Part shown: one piece after another, positions 1-9,453 of the stretch
How positions within the stretch are numbered: position 1 is the stretch's first letter
How the letters are laid out: each line of letters opens with the position of its first letter
From: Gammaproteobacteria bacterium
GTDB taxonomy: Bacteria > Pseudomonadota > Gammaproteobacteria > Steroidobacterales > Woeseiaceae
Assembly (NCBI GenBank): GCA_013151645.1
Contig: JAADHU010000010.1
Coordinates: forward strand, 1-64,000
Length of the DNA: 64,000 nucleotides
Reading direction: 5' to 3'
Position numbers and translations under genes: made by a program
The notes under the pieces: model-generated
The model's input: only the letters and a program-made list of their open reading frames with translations
Database searches by the model: none
What the model was told of the DNA's origin: nothing

Positions 1-68
1 TCTGAGACCGTGCCCCGCAGGGATGCGGGGCCCGAGCTTACAGGGACGTACTTGCAGCGTGTCTCAGA
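1..68. repeat. Intergenic palindromic element at the left edge
   Basis: An outer 8-bp inverted pair (TCTGAGAC at 1-8, GTCTCAGA at 61-68) encloses a perfect 8-bp hairpin (GCCCCGCA at 12-19, TGCGGGGC at 24-31, loop GGGA). The nested palindromes in non-coding DNA upstream of mgtE look like a dispersed REP-type element. It may extend past the window edge. No second copy was seen in the window. Confidence 0.5.
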
Positions 69-261
69 GACCGACCTCAGCGCACGGGTCCGTAGCACCA
101 CTGGGCGCAAAAGGTATCCCACCCGACTCGAGTTTGAGATGTTTTCTGCTCCGGTAGTGCCCTCGTGACCGAAGACAGCTACACTTCCGCCCCAACGAGG
201 CATTGGTGCCGTCAATCCAGTGTCCGCCCCAGCGGATCAACTTCGCCGAAGAGCAGAACCC

Positions 262-1611
262 ATGGACGCCAAAGAGCAGCCACAGTCGAATCTGGAAGAA
301 CTAAGACACCGCCTTGACAGCGGCCAGATGCGCTCTGCGCGGGCACTTATCGGCAACCTTCGACCGACCGAACTGGCCCGCCTGCTCGAATCCTTACCAT
401 TGCGGGAACGCGCCGTTGTCTGGGAGATGGTGGATGCCGAATTGGGCGGCGACGTCCTGGTTGAGGTTGGAGAGGAGGTACGCGACGGCCTGATCGAGGG
501 CATGAAAACCGACGAGTTGATCGCCGCGATTGACGGTATGGAACTCGACGATCTCGCCGATCTCGTCGCCGACCTTCCGGAGAAACTGACGCAGGAAGTT
601 CTGCGGACAATGGACCAGCAGGATCGCGATCGTCTGCATCAGGTACTGGCTTACGACGAGGACAGTGCCGGCGGTTTGATGAATATCGACATCGTGACGG
701 TCCGTCCTGACGTCACGCTTGAGGTCGTCTTGCGTTACTTGCACGCCCGGGGACACATTCCCGACGGCACCGACTGCATATTTGTCGTCAATCGAAACAA
801 TGAGTATCAGGGGGCTTTGCTGTTGTCGCGGCTGCTGACGCAGGACCCTGAGTTGTTGGTCACGGAAGTCATGTCTGCCGACATCGAACCGATCCCCGCG
901 CAAACACCTTCTGAAAAAGTTGTGTGGGAGTTCGAAAACCGTGATTTGCTTTCCGCCGCGGTGACGGACGAAGACAATCGCGTTGTTGGTCGTATTACGG
1001 TGGACGATGTATTCGACATCATTCGTGACGAGGCTGAACATTCTCTCATGGGCGCCGCCGGACTGGACGAGGAATACGACATGTTCGCTCCGGTCGCCAG
1101 GAGCACACTGCGACGTTCGGTCTGGCTGGGAATCAATCTGGCGACAGCCTTTCTGGCGGCATCAGTCGTCGATATTTTCCAGACGACGGTCGATAAGATT
1201 GTGCTGCTGGCCGTGTTGATGCCGGTCGTCCCCAGTATGGGCGGGGTTGCAGGCACCCAATCACTAACGATTATGACTCGCGCAATAGCGCTGGGACAGA
1301 TCAACCGCACCAATACACGTGGCATATTTCGCAAGGAAATTTTCGTCGGCATCCTCAACGGCCTGCTGTGGGCTCTGGTGGTGGCAGTCTTTACTTACCT
1401 GTGGTTTGGCGACTATCGAATTGGCGCAGTCATTGCAGGCGCGATGGCCATCAACCTCGTTGCCGCCGCAGCTGCGGGATTTACCATACCCTTGATGTTG
1501 AAACGCTTGAAAATCGATCCCGCACTTGCCGGAGGGGTCGTTCTCACGACGGTTACGGACGTCGTTGGCTATATGTCATTTCTCGGACTGGGTGCCATTT
1601 TCCTGTTGTAA
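262..1611 (+). CDS. mgtE: Magnesium transporter MgtE
   Basis: Gated Mg2+ channel of the inner membrane. The order is an N-terminal MgtE helical domain (about residues 15-125), a CBS pair (about 130-255, entered by the YDEDSAGGLM motif) and five membrane segments in the last 170 residues. The pore signatures GGVAGTQS and TTVTDVVGY are present; the Asp in the latter corresponds to the Mg2+-selectivity residue of the family. The ATG at 262 is preceded by GAAGAG and was preferred. An in-frame GTG at 220 would add 14 residues. The gene stands alone on the plus strand and converges with the lipase gene 11 bp downstream. Length is normal for the family. Confidence 0.95.
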   Translation: MDAKEQPQSNLEELRHRLDSGQMRSARALIGNLRPTELARLLESLPLRERAVVWEMVDAELGGDVLVEVGEEVRDGLIEGMKTDELIAAIDGMELDDLADLVADLPEKLTQEVLRTMDQQDRDRLHQVLAYDEDSAGGLMNIDIVTVRPDVTLEVVLRYLHARGHIPDGTDCIFVVNRNNEYQGALLLSRLLTQDPELLVTEVMSADIEPIPAQTPSEKVVWEFENRDLLSAAVTDEDNRVVGRITVDDVFDIIRDEAEHSLMGAAGLDEEYDMFAPVARSTLRRSVWLGINLATAFLAASVVDIFQTTVDKIVLLAVLMPVVPSMGGVAGTQSLTIMTRAIALGQINRTNTRGIFRKEIFVGILNGLLWALVVAVFTYLWFGDYRIGAVIAGAMAINLVAAAAAGFTIPLMLKRLKIDPALAGGVVLTTVTDVVGYMSFLGLGAIFLL

Positions 1612-1622
1612 GAATATCGATT

Positions 1623-2837
1623 TCAGGAGTAAGCACCCAGATCTTTCCTGACCCAGCTTGGCGCGAAGAGCCTGGCGACATCGTTGCCAAGCACGAAGTC
1701 GAGCAGTTGTTCTTTAACGGCCATGCCATCGCTGTATCCCAGCTTGATGAGCGCCTGCGTATAACCCTGTTCGAAGAGCAAAAAGCTGAGCAAACGGCCT
1801 GCACTGCCGTTCTTGCTGCCACCCACGCCACGTAGTAGCGCGCGTACCGGAGCCGGCATTTCGTGTCGATATTCGAGCGCCACTTCCCGCAAGTCCTTGC
1901 TGGGTACAACAATCATCGTATCGATCGGACGCATTCGCTGCATCGCCCCCGTTCTGTATTGTGGCGGTACGGAGTCGATCAGTTGGTTGATGCGTGTCAT
2001 GCGCTCGAGATCCGAATACAACCCGTCCATAAATAATGTATCGAGCATATATCCGGCGATCTGACCAAAACTTGGAAAAGGCAGCGGTTCGCCCAGTTCG
2101 GAAACAGGATCTGCGACCTCGTTGCGCACACCGATGACCAGAATACGGTCTGCGCCCAGATGAATCGCTGAACTTAACGGGGTTGCCTGACGCATCGCGC
2201 CATCGCCAAAGTACTCGCCTTCGAGCAGAACCGGCGGAAATATCATCGGCACTGCAATACTCGCCATAAGATGGTCAAGATTCAAAGTTCGACTGACTCC
2301 TGTGCGACGAGTCCTCGCCCACTCTTTTGTGTCGGCGACAGCCTGGAAAAATGACACCGAGCGAGCCCGCGAATAGCCGGCCGCCGTTACGGCAATCGCG
2401 TCGAGATAGCCTTTGTCGATAGCATCCTGAACTCGTGGAAAACGAATATTACGGCTGAGCAGCGCGCGCAACGGCGAATTATCCAGCAGCGACTTTGGCA
2501 TGCCCACCAGGTTGCCGCCGGTAATGAGGGCGGCAACCCAGCGCGCACTGCTCTTGAACATTGTCCAGCTGTCCACCTTGAACACCTGATCGCTGTGGAA
2601 ATTCCCCCAAACGCGATCAAGCTCCGCGACGCCAACGCGGAAGCGCCGCGCCCTGCTGGCCAGCACCACTGAGTTTATAGCGCCTGCTGACGTTCCACTC
2701 ATGATTGCAAATGGATTCGCCGCTCCGTGGGGCAGCAGGTCCGCCAGTGCCAGCAAAACGCCCACCTGAAAGGCTCCACGGGCACCGCCACCTGGCAGAA
2801 CCAGAGCAGATTTGACTTTTGGTGGCTGTATTTCCAT
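1623..2837 (-). CDS. Patatin-like phospholipase family protein
   Basis: Predicted serine lipid acyl hydrolase of the patatin fold. The family landmarks are all visible: an oxyanion-hole loop PGGGARG (residues 15-21), the nucleophile elbow GTSAG with Ser50, and the DGA motif with catalytic Asp212. No signal peptide is obvious, so a cytoplasmic location is likely. About 400 residues is usual for the bacterial RssA/YchK-like group. No clear ribosome binding site precedes the ATG at 2837, but there is no better start upstream of the glycine-rich loop. The gene diverges from the peroxiredoxin gene. The natural lipid substrate cannot be read from the sequence. Confidence 0.88.
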   Translation of the reverse strand: MEIQPPKVKSALVLPGGGARGAFQVGVLLALADLLPHGAANPFAIMSGTSAGAINSVVLASRARRFRVGVAELDRVWGNFHSDQVFKVDSWTMFKSSARWVAALITGGNLVGMPKSLLDNSPLRALLSRNIRFPRVQDAIDKGYLDAIAVTAAGYSRARSVSFFQAVADTKEWARTRRTGVSRTLNLDHLMASIAVPMIFPPVLLEGEYFGDGAMRQATPLSSAIHLGADRILVIGVRNEVADPVSELGEPLPFPSFGQIAGYMLDTLFMDGLYSDLERMTRINQLIDSVPPQYRTGAMQRMRPIDTMIVVPSKDLREVALEYRHEMPAPVRALLRGVGGSKNGSAGRLLSFLLFEQGYTQALIKLGYSDGMAVKEQLLDFVLGNDVARLFAPSWVRKDLGAYS

Positions 2838-2936
2838 ATCGAAAGCGTATTATAGTTATCGTCTGGCGGCTGCCAATCGCAGCCGTCACATCGGGGCCGG
2901 TATTCCATCACAATTTCCCACGAAACGGGGCACACC

Positions 2937-3476
2937 ATGAAACAATTTATTTACGCAATGGCCGTCACTTTTCTCCTGGCAGGCGTCGGGCCCGCCGTTC
3001 TCGCCGACGACATCGTGACCGGAGAGGCCGCCCCCGACTTTGAATTACCCGATCAAAACGGCGATATGCACTCGCTGGAAGACTATCGCGACGAATGGGT
3101 CGCGCTGTATTTTTACCCGAAAGATGACACACCGGGCTGCACGACCGAAGCCTGCGAGTTTCGTGACGATATTTTCAAGTTTCGCCGTATGGGCGCGCAA
3201 GTGCTCGGCGTCAGTCTTGATGACGAAGCTTCGCACAAGGAATTTGCCGAAAAATACGGCCTGCCGTTTCCGTTGCTTGCCGATCCGGAGGGAACGACGG
3301 CCGATGCGTACGGCGTCAAGACCCGCTGGCTCGGCATATCGGTCGCGAAACGCCAGACATTTCTGATCGATCCGCAAGGACGTATTGCGAAACATTACGC
3401 CGATGTCAATCCGGAAACACACTCGGCCGAATTGCTCGCTGACCTTGCCGAACTGACCGGCACACCACCCGAATAG
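2937..3476 (+). CDS. bcp: Thioredoxin-dependent peroxiredoxin, Bcp type, exported
   Basis: Reduces hydroperoxides using cysteine chemistry. The peroxidatic Cys68 lies in PGCTTEAC, and Cys73 five residues on is the resolving cysteine of atypical two-Cys Bcp/PrxQ enzymes. Residues 1-23 form a signal peptide (Lys near the start, a hydrophobic run, cut near VLA-DD), so the product should act in the periplasm, unlike cytoplasmic E. coli Bcp. The mature part of about 155 residues matches the Bcp length. The gene sits alone between the divergent lipase gene and the convergent VWA gene, whose end is only 6 bp away. Confidence 0.92.
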   Translation: MKQFIYAMAVTFLLAGVGPAVLADDIVTGEAAPDFELPDQNGDMHSLEDYRDEWVALYFYPKDDTPGCTTEACEFRDDIFKFRRMGAQVLGVSLDDEASHKEFAEKYGLPFPLLADPEGTTADAYGVKTRWLGISVAKRQTFLIDPQGRIAKHYADVNPETHSAELLADLAELTGTPPE

Positions 3477-3482
3477 CCGTCG

Positions 3483-4658
3483 CTAGTGTAGTTTCCTGAT
3501 CCCGTCGGCGAGTCCGTTAATGGTTAGCGGGTACATCCGATCACCCATCAATTCCCTCGTCATCTTGATGGACGGTGTGTAATCCCAGCGATTCTGCGGC
3601 TCCGGATTTAACCAGATCGATTTGGGGTAGGTATTCAGCATGCGCTGAATCCACACGGCACCGGCTTCTTCGTTCCAATGCTCGACGCTGCCGCCTGGAT
3701 AAACGATTTCGTACGGACTCATGGTCGCGTCACCGACAAAAATCAATTTATAGTCTGCGCCGTATTTGTGCGTGAGGTCAGTCGTTGAAATGCGCTCGTT
3801 GTGCCGACGGCTGTTGTCCTTCCACAGGCTCTCGTAGATAAAGTTGTGGAAGTAATAATATTCAAGGTGTTTGAATTCGCTGCTGGCGGCCGAAAACATT
3901 TCCTCGCAGATACGCACGTGATCATCCATCGACCCGCCAACATCGAGGCAAAGCAAAACTTTGATCGCATTGTGACGCTCGGGGACCATGCGAATATCCA
4001 GGAAACCGGCATTTCTCGCGGTTTTGTCGATGGTATCGTCAAGATCCAGCAAATCAGCCGCCCCTTCGCGTGCAAATTTCCTGAGCTGCCGCAGGGCGAC
4101 TTTTATGTTGCGCGTACCGAGTTCAACCGAATTATCGAGATTCCGGTATTCGCGCTTGTCCCAGACTTTGGTTGCACGACGGTGCCTCGAGCCCTGTTGA
4201 CCGATACGAACACCCTCAGGGTTGTAGCCATATGCTCCGAAAGGCGATGTACCGGCGGTGCCTATCCACTTACTGCCTCCTTCGTGGCGCTCATCCTGTT
4301 CTTCGAGGCGCTCTCTCAAGGCTTCCATCAATTCTTCAAATCCGCCCATCGCTTCAATCTGCGCGCGTTCTTCGTCACTCAACATCAGCTCGGCCTGACG
4401 GCGTAGCCAGTCCTCCGGCACGTCGGTTACAAGATCGTTAAGGGCATCGTCGATACCGCGAAAATGCGCGGCAAATATTCGATCGAACAAATCGAACTGC
4501 GTTTCGTCTTTTACGAGTGACGCACGCGCAAGGTAGTAGAAATTGTCCACACTGTTGTCCGCGATGCCGCTCTTCATAACATCCAGCAGTGTTAGCAACT
4601 CCGTGATCGACGGTTTCAAACCACCGTCACGCAGGTGAAAAAAGAACTGCGTTAACAT
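3483..4658 (-). CDS. CoxE-like VWA domain protein
   Basis: Partner of the MoxR-type ATPase encoded just upstream. The C-terminal half (about residues 230-391) is a von Willebrand A fold. Its metal site reads DVGGS (239-243) where the canonical MIDAS is DxSxS, so the first serine is a glycine. The N-terminal half is helical and charged, with EELMEALRERLEEQDERHE around 108-126. MoxR/CoxE pairs act as chaperone-like machines that insert cofactors or remodel target complexes; the target here is unknown. The gene begins 3 bp after the ATPase stop codon, so the two are surely co-translated. It ends 6 bp from the convergent peroxiredoxin gene. Confidence 0.85.
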   Translation of the reverse strand: MLTQFFFHLRDGGLKPSITELLTLLDVMKSGIADNSVDNFYYLARASLVKDETQFDLFDRIFAAHFRGIDDALNDLVTDVPEDWLRRQAELMLSDEERAQIEAMGGFEELMEALRERLEEQDERHEGGSKWIGTAGTSPFGAYGYNPEGVRIGQQGSRHRRATKVWDKREYRNLDNSVELGTRNIKVALRQLRKFAREGAADLLDLDDTIDKTARNAGFLDIRMVPERHNAIKVLLCLDVGGSMDDHVRICEEMFSAASSEFKHLEYYYFHNFIYESLWKDNSRRHNERISTTDLTHKYGADYKLIFVGDATMSPYEIVYPGGSVEHWNEEAGAVWIQRMLNTYPKSIWLNPEPQNRWDYTPSIKMTRELMGDRMYPLTINGLADGIRKLH

Positions 4659-4661
4659 CGT

Positions 4662-5519
4662 CTACTGGGGTCGCGACCGTCGATCAAGGAAAACGAGTTT
4701 CTCGAACAGGTGAACATCCTGTTCATTCTTGAGTAGAGCACCGTACAGCGGCGGCATCGCCTTTCCGGACGCGTTCTCTCTTAGTGCCTCCGGCGGAATA
4801 TCCTCTGCCAGTAGCAACTTGATCCAATCCAGCAATTCCGAAGTCGATGGCTTCTTTTTGAGACCCGGAACATCACGCAACTTATAGAAGGCATCCAGCG
4901 ACTCCTTCAGGAGTGCCTTTTTGAGTCCCGGGAAATGTACGTCAACAATTTTCTGCATCGTCACTTTGTCCGGAAACTTGATGTAGTGGAAAAAACACCG
5001 CCGCAAGAAGGCATCCGGCAGCTCTTTTTCGTTATTGCTGGTAATGATGATGATGGGACGATGTCTTGCTTTGACCAGTTGCTTCGTTTCATAGACAAAG
5101 AACTCCATGCGATCGAGTTCTCGCAGGAGATCGTTCGGAAACTCGATGTCAGCCTTGTCGATTTCATCGATCAACAATACCGGCGGTTCTTCGGAGTCGA
5201 ATGCCTCCCAAACATTGCCGCGTAAAATATAGTTGCCGATATCGTGTACTCGTTCATCGCCGAGTTGAGAGTCACGCAAACGAGCGACAGCGTCGTATTC
5301 GTACAACCCCTGTTGTGCCTTCGTCGTCGATTTAATATGCCACTCATGTAATGGGCGACCCAGGGATTTGGCGACCTCGATAGCCAGCTGGGTTTTTCCG
5401 GTACCGGGCTCCCCTTTGATCAGTATCGGCCGTTGCAGGGTTACCGCCGCATTGACGGCCATCGTGAGGTCGTCAGTGGCGATATAGGAATTCGTACCGG
5501 TAAATTTCTGTACAGACAA
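4662..5519 (-). CDS. MoxR-family AAA+ ATPase
   Basis: ATPase motor of the MoxR class. Walker A is GEPGTGKT (residues 36-43) and Walker B is LLIDEID with Asp118/Glu119. A sensor-1 type ITSNNEKELPDAFLRRC segment follows, with the arginine finger in LRR. At 285 residues it is close to the CoxD-like group. The C-terminal helical lid is present. It is encoded between the acylase-like gene (13-bp gap) and the VWA gene (3-bp gap) on the same strand. ATPase plus VWA partner is the defining pair of these systems. Homology to CoxD does not imply a CO dehydrogenase; no cox structural genes are nearby. Confidence 0.9.
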   Translation of the reverse strand: MSVQKFTGTNSYIATDDLTMAVNAAVTLQRPILIKGEPGTGKTQLAIEVAKSLGRPLHEWHIKSTTKAQQGLYEYDAVARLRDSQLGDERVHDIGNYILRGNVWEAFDSEEPPVLLIDEIDKADIEFPNDLLRELDRMEFFVYETKQLVKARHRPIIIITSNNEKELPDAFLRRCFFHYIKFPDKVTMQKIVDVHFPGLKKALLKESLDAFYKLRDVPGLKKKPSTSELLDWIKLLLAEDIPPEALRENASGKAMPPLYGALLKNEQDVHLFEKLVFLDRRSRPQ

Positions 5520-5531
5520 TGCGATGCTCCT

Positions 5532-7901
5532 TCAGGGCGTCAGAACCAGTCGGTGTTCGGGTTTACCTGGAAGAAAAGGACTGGGGCGACCGTGAACCCA
5601 GTCATCGTGACCTAACCGATAGAATGCCGACAAAGGGTGGCCACTCTGCCCCGCCGGTATGTGCATGTAGGCGCTGTCTTCGTCACCGGGCGACACCGCA
5701 TATCGCTCCGATGCACCGAAGGCGGGACTTTGTGCTTTCGGCATATTCGCATCACCATTCAGGGGCTCGCGTGGCATGTCCAGCCACCCGGACAACCACG
5801 GCAGTGCGCGACTCAACGGATGCTCAATGGCGGCCATATTTCTTTCACCCCAAGTCCGGTGCTCCAACCCATCAGTCCAGTTTTCCGCAACATAAGAGAG
5901 ATTGTCGTCGACCGCCGCCAGCATTAACGCCCGCCAATCGGCATAGTCCGACGTCAGCAAATGCGCCGGTTGCTCTTGAACAAGCTGCCACAGCGGCCCC
6001 TCGAACTGGTTGCTGGGACGGATTTTGACCTCTGCTCCGAAGGCGTCACGTACCGGGATCGTCAACATACGAAACACCTTTGCCATAACGCCAATCCGGA
6101 ACGCCCGCACCAGCCGATAACCCACAGAATCGGCGGATGCCCGCGGCGTCCACGAATCGACCAAGTCCCGGTAGTTTGCTCTCCCGTCGTTGCCCTGAAC
6201 CGCCTCATCATTCAAAACGTCGAGAAGCAAATCCCGCCAGCGGGCAAGAAACACTGCACGATCATCCATTTGAATGGCCAGCATGTCAGTCGGCTCGAAA
6301 AGTTCCTGAGCGAACAGAGCGTCACGAATTTGTCGCGCCCTGGCACCCAGATCGTAACCGCCATCCCCCAGCAAGCGCAGCGCATCGCCGTCAACAACGC
6401 GGGAATTGGCCGTCCAGATACGACCACTGTCCGGGTTGACGACTTGCGGATGCTCGTCTGGCGTGAGCCAGCCAGCCCAGCCCTCGCCTGTACTCCAGTC
6501 CGCCGGTACCAGCGCTTCGGCGCCATGGCGGCGTGGCATTTGCCCGGCGATCGTCCAGCCAATATTTCCGGACGCATCACCCGTAACGAAATTCTGCGGC
6601 GGAATGCCCAATTGCTGCGCCACCGACAATGCTTCAGCAACGCTGGCAACTTTTTCGAGTTGCATCTGCTTGATATTAACCGCGACGGGTGCGTGCGCGA
6701 TCCAGCTCACCGCAACATCACCTTGTGGATAGCTCACATCCTCGAGCACGGGACCCCAAATGGTCTCGCGAATCAGCAGTTCCTCGGGTTCGCCGTCTTT
6801 AACCTCGATCCGTTCGCGATAGGTGGTAAATTCCCGGCGGCCGTCCGCGGTGATGTAGGTTCCGGGCGAGTCCGCGGGACGCACAAGAACGGCATCGGAC
6901 CAGTCGCCGTAGCTATTCGTAAACCCCCACGCGACCATACCGTTACTTCCCGATACCACGGCCGGTGTCCCGGGCAAAGTCACGCCAGTGACATCGCGCG
7001 CATCGTCGCCAGTAACAATCAAACGGGCACGGTAAAAAATACCCGGTACCGTGATTCGCAAATGCATGTCGTTAGCGACCATCGCGCGACCGGTACTCGT
7101 CAACTTGCCGCTCACTGCCCAGTTATTGCTGCCGGGCAATAGCGGCGCACCAACCTCAGCCATTGCAACACCAGGATTTGCGAGCTTTTTAGCGCGCAAA
7201 TCAAGACTGGCCGCCCCAGGGATCGCGATCTGTTTACGCGCTTCGCCGACGATAGGTGCGTCCCATTCCGAGCCGTCCGGATACATCCAGTGATAGACAT
7301 CCGCGGGCAGGGCCAGACGGACGAAGCCACGTTCGACATCGCGTGTGGCCCGTTCGTCATTGAGCTCCATGTACATGGCATAAATCGTCAGAACGGAGTC
7401 TTCAAGATTCCAGCGCCGTGGTTCAGCCGCCAGAATGAAATACTCGAAGGGCTTCGCAGCGAGGCTGTTAAAACCGGCATTGACGCCCTCGACGTATGCC
7501 ACCATCGTGGCCCGTTCGCTCGCCGTCATGGCCGCGATGACCGATTTGGCTCGGCTGCGAAAGCGGTGAAAACGATTGCGCCTATCCAGCGGCACGGCGA
7601 CCTCGCCAAACAATTCAGCCAGTTCACCGGCTGCCTGCCGGCGCGTCAGGTCCATTTGAAAATAACGATCCTGTGCATGGGCGAAGCCGGTCGCGAATGC
7701 CAGGTCATTACGTGAGGATGCCGTGATGGCAGGAATGCCCTGGGCATCGCGCTCAATCGTCGCCTTCGCTTGCACTCCAGTGACCGTAATCTCGCCGTCC
7801 AACTCGGGCAGACTACTCCGCAGCACGATGTAGACAACGACGGCGGCTACTGCACACAGCGTGGCCAGAGCCATCAGCAATCGGAAAATCAGGCGTTTCA
7901 T
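5532..7901 (-). CDS. Penicillin acylase family N-terminal nucleophile hydrolase
   Basis: Predicted amidohydrolase that self-cleaves into alpha and beta chains. The beta chain should begin at Ser258 within the GSNNW motif, the standard Ntn-hydrolase position. Residues 1-22 are a hydrophobic segment after MKRLIFR, so the protein is membrane-anchored or exported. The ATG at 7901 was chosen because AAAGGG lies just upstream and because a longer reading would overlap pyk. About 790 residues is typical. It may act on acyl-homoserine lactones, lipopeptides or beta-lactams; sequence alone does not decide. It lies 19 bp downstream of pyk and 12 bp upstream of the MoxR gene. Confidence 0.9.
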   Translation of the reverse strand: MKRLIFRLLMALATLCAVAAVVVYIVLRSSLPELDGEITVTGVQAKATIERDAQGIPAITASSRNDLAFATGFAHAQDRYFQMDLTRRQAAGELAELFGEVAVPLDRRNRFHRFRSRAKSVIAAMTASERATMVAYVEGVNAGFNSLAAKPFEYFILAAEPRRWNLEDSVLTIYAMYMELNDERATRDVERGFVRLALPADVYHWMYPDGSEWDAPIVGEARKQIAIPGAASLDLRAKKLANPGVAMAEVGAPLLPGSNNWAVSGKLTSTGRAMVANDMHLRITVPGIFYRARLIVTGDDARDVTGVTLPGTPAVVSGSNGMVAWGFTNSYGDWSDAVLVRPADSPGTYITADGRREFTTYRERIEVKDGEPEELLIRETIWGPVLEDVSYPQGDVAVSWIAHAPVAVNIKQMQLEKVASVAEALSVAQQLGIPPQNFVTGDASGNIGWTIAGQMPRRHGAEALVPADWSTGEGWAGWLTPDEHPQVVNPDSGRIWTANSRVVDGDALRLLGDGGYDLGARARQIRDALFAQELFEPTDMLAIQMDDRAVFLARWRDLLLDVLNDEAVQGNDGRANYRDLVDSWTPRASADSVGYRLVRAFRIGVMAKVFRMLTIPVRDAFGAEVKIRPSNQFEGPLWQLVQEQPAHLLTSDYADWRALMLAAVDDNLSYVAENWTDGLEHRTWGERNMAAIEHPLSRALPWLSGWLDMPREPLNGDANMPKAQSPAFGASERYAVSPGDEDSAYMHIPAGQSGHPLSAFYRLGHDDWVHGRPSPFLPGKPEHRLVLTP

Positions 7902-7920
7902 CGCAAACCCTTTCGAACGG

Positions 7921-9357
7921 TCAGCCCGCCGCAATGACCTCAATAATTCTCATCGAATTCGTACTGCCCGATATGCCGGTTAAATCGCCTTGCGTAAAAA
8001 TAACCAGATCACCCACTTCGACCAGGTTTTTCGACAGGAGGGTGGCAAAGACATCCCGGTAGAGGGCCTGGTCGCGGGTGTGTTCCAGCCCGAACAGGAC
8101 CGGATACACGCCGCGGTATAAGGTAACGCGACGGTTGGTTGCCTCGTGTGGCGTAAAGGCGTAAATCGGAATATCGGAACGGATGCGCGACATCCACAAC
8201 GTGGTCGAACCCGACTCGGTCAATGCGATGATCGCTTTTACGGCAAGATGGTTGGCCGTGTACATGACGGCCATCGCGATAGCTTCGTCCACTGCGTGGA
8301 ACTTGTCGTCCATCCGATGCGAAGTCCTGCTGCGGGATAGTGCATGCTTCTCTGCTCCTCTGCAGACATCGCTCATCGCCGCAATCACGGCCACGGGATA
8401 CTGACCAACCGCCGTCTCTGCGGACAACATCACGGCGTCCGTACCATCCATTACGGCGTTGGCAACGTCGGATACCTCCGCGCGCGTGGGAATCGGATTA
8501 TGGATCATCGACTCCATCATCTGTGTTGCAGTAATGACCACTTTGTTACGGCGTCGCGTCTGGCGGATAATCTGCTTTTGCATACCGGTAAGTTCGGCAT
8601 AACCCATTTCGACGCCAAGGTCGCCGCGCGCAACCATGATGACATCCGAAGCAACGATGATTTCATCGATACATTCTATGGCTTCCGTGCGTTCAATCTT
8701 GGCCACGATCAACCCGCGGCCACCGGCGTCGCGCAACAGACTGCGTGCCTCGTGTATATCGTCTGCGCTCTTGACGAACGATACGGCAAGGAAATCCACG
8801 TTCAGTTCGGCGGCAAGAATGACGTCTTCCCGATCCTTGTCCGTCAGCGCCGGCGCCGAAAGTCCGCCACCCTTCAGATTGATTCCCTTGTGATCTGAGA
8901 GAATCCCGCCATTGACCACGGTTGTGAATATGCGCGTTCCTTCGATATTTTCGACCGTCATCGTGATCTGACCATCGTTCAACAACAGCGTATCGCCGAC
9001 CTTGAGATCCCGATGCAGATTGTCGTAAGCAACGCCGACGCCATCGTTGTCGCCCGCCATCTCGTCCAGTGCGGGATCGATAAAAAATCCCGCTCCGTTC
9101 ACCAGTTGAGTGCTCCCCCCGCCGAATCGTTTCACGCGGATCTTGGGACCTTGCAGATCACCCATGACGCCGATATCACGACCGCACTCCGCCGCGATCT
9201 GCCGTATCAGGCCAACCCGGTGACGTTGATCAGTGGGGTTGCCGTGTGAAAAATTGATGCGGACAACATCAAGGCCCGCCTTGATCATTTCGCGCAGGAC
9301 CTCCGGATCGTCCGTTGCCGGCCCCAGTGTCGCCACTATTTTCGTTCTACGTAACAT
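7921..9357 (-). CDS. pyk: Pyruvate kinase
   Basis: Converts phosphoenolpyruvate and ADP to pyruvate and ATP, the last step of glycolysis. The start is set at ATG 9357, giving MLRRTKIVATLGPATDD, the family N-terminus. An ATG 60 bp upstream would add a tail not expected in the family. The active-site segment AKIERTEAIECIDEII and the metal-binding ARGDLGVEMG are intact. At 478 residues it has the usual barrel, lid and C-terminal regulatory domain. It is the first gene of a minus-strand run with the acylase-like, MoxR and VWA genes. It is separated from pgk by the oppositely oriented PhoX-like gene. Confidence 0.96.
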   Translation of the reverse strand: MLRRTKIVATLGPATDDPEVLREMIKAGLDVVRINFSHGNPTDQRHRVGLIRQIAAECGRDIGVMGDLQGPKIRVKRFGGGSTQLVNGAGFFIDPALDEMAGDNDGVGVAYDNLHRDLKVGDTLLLNDGQITMTVENIEGTRIFTTVVNGGILSDHKGINLKGGGLSAPALTDKDREDVILAAELNVDFLAVSFVKSADDIHEARSLLRDAGGRGLIVAKIERTEAIECIDEIIVASDVIMVARGDLGVEMGYAELTGMQKQIIRQTRRRNKVVITATQMMESMIHNPIPTRAEVSDVANAVMDGTDAVMLSAETAVGQYPVAVIAAMSDVCRGAEKHALSRSRTSHRMDDKFHAVDEAIAMAVMYTANHLAVKAIIALTESGSTTLWMSRIRSDIPIYAFTPHEATNRRVTLYRGVYPVLFGLEHTRDQALYRDVFATLLSKNLVEVGDLVIFTQGDLTGISGSTNSMRIIEVIAAG

Positions 9358-9453
9358 GGTGGCGATTATTGCATACGCAGGACAAACGAATAGAAAATTC
9401 TTGCTACCGACGAGCACCGGGAAGAGTATCGTATCGGTAGCGCACCCATCAGA

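Noticed and set aside
5961-7142. Long open frame on the plus strand antisense to the acylase-like gene
   Set aside because: It is a shadow of the real gene; composition is arginine-, histidine- and proline-rich with no family resemblance, while the minus-strand reading has the full Ntn-hydrolase pattern.
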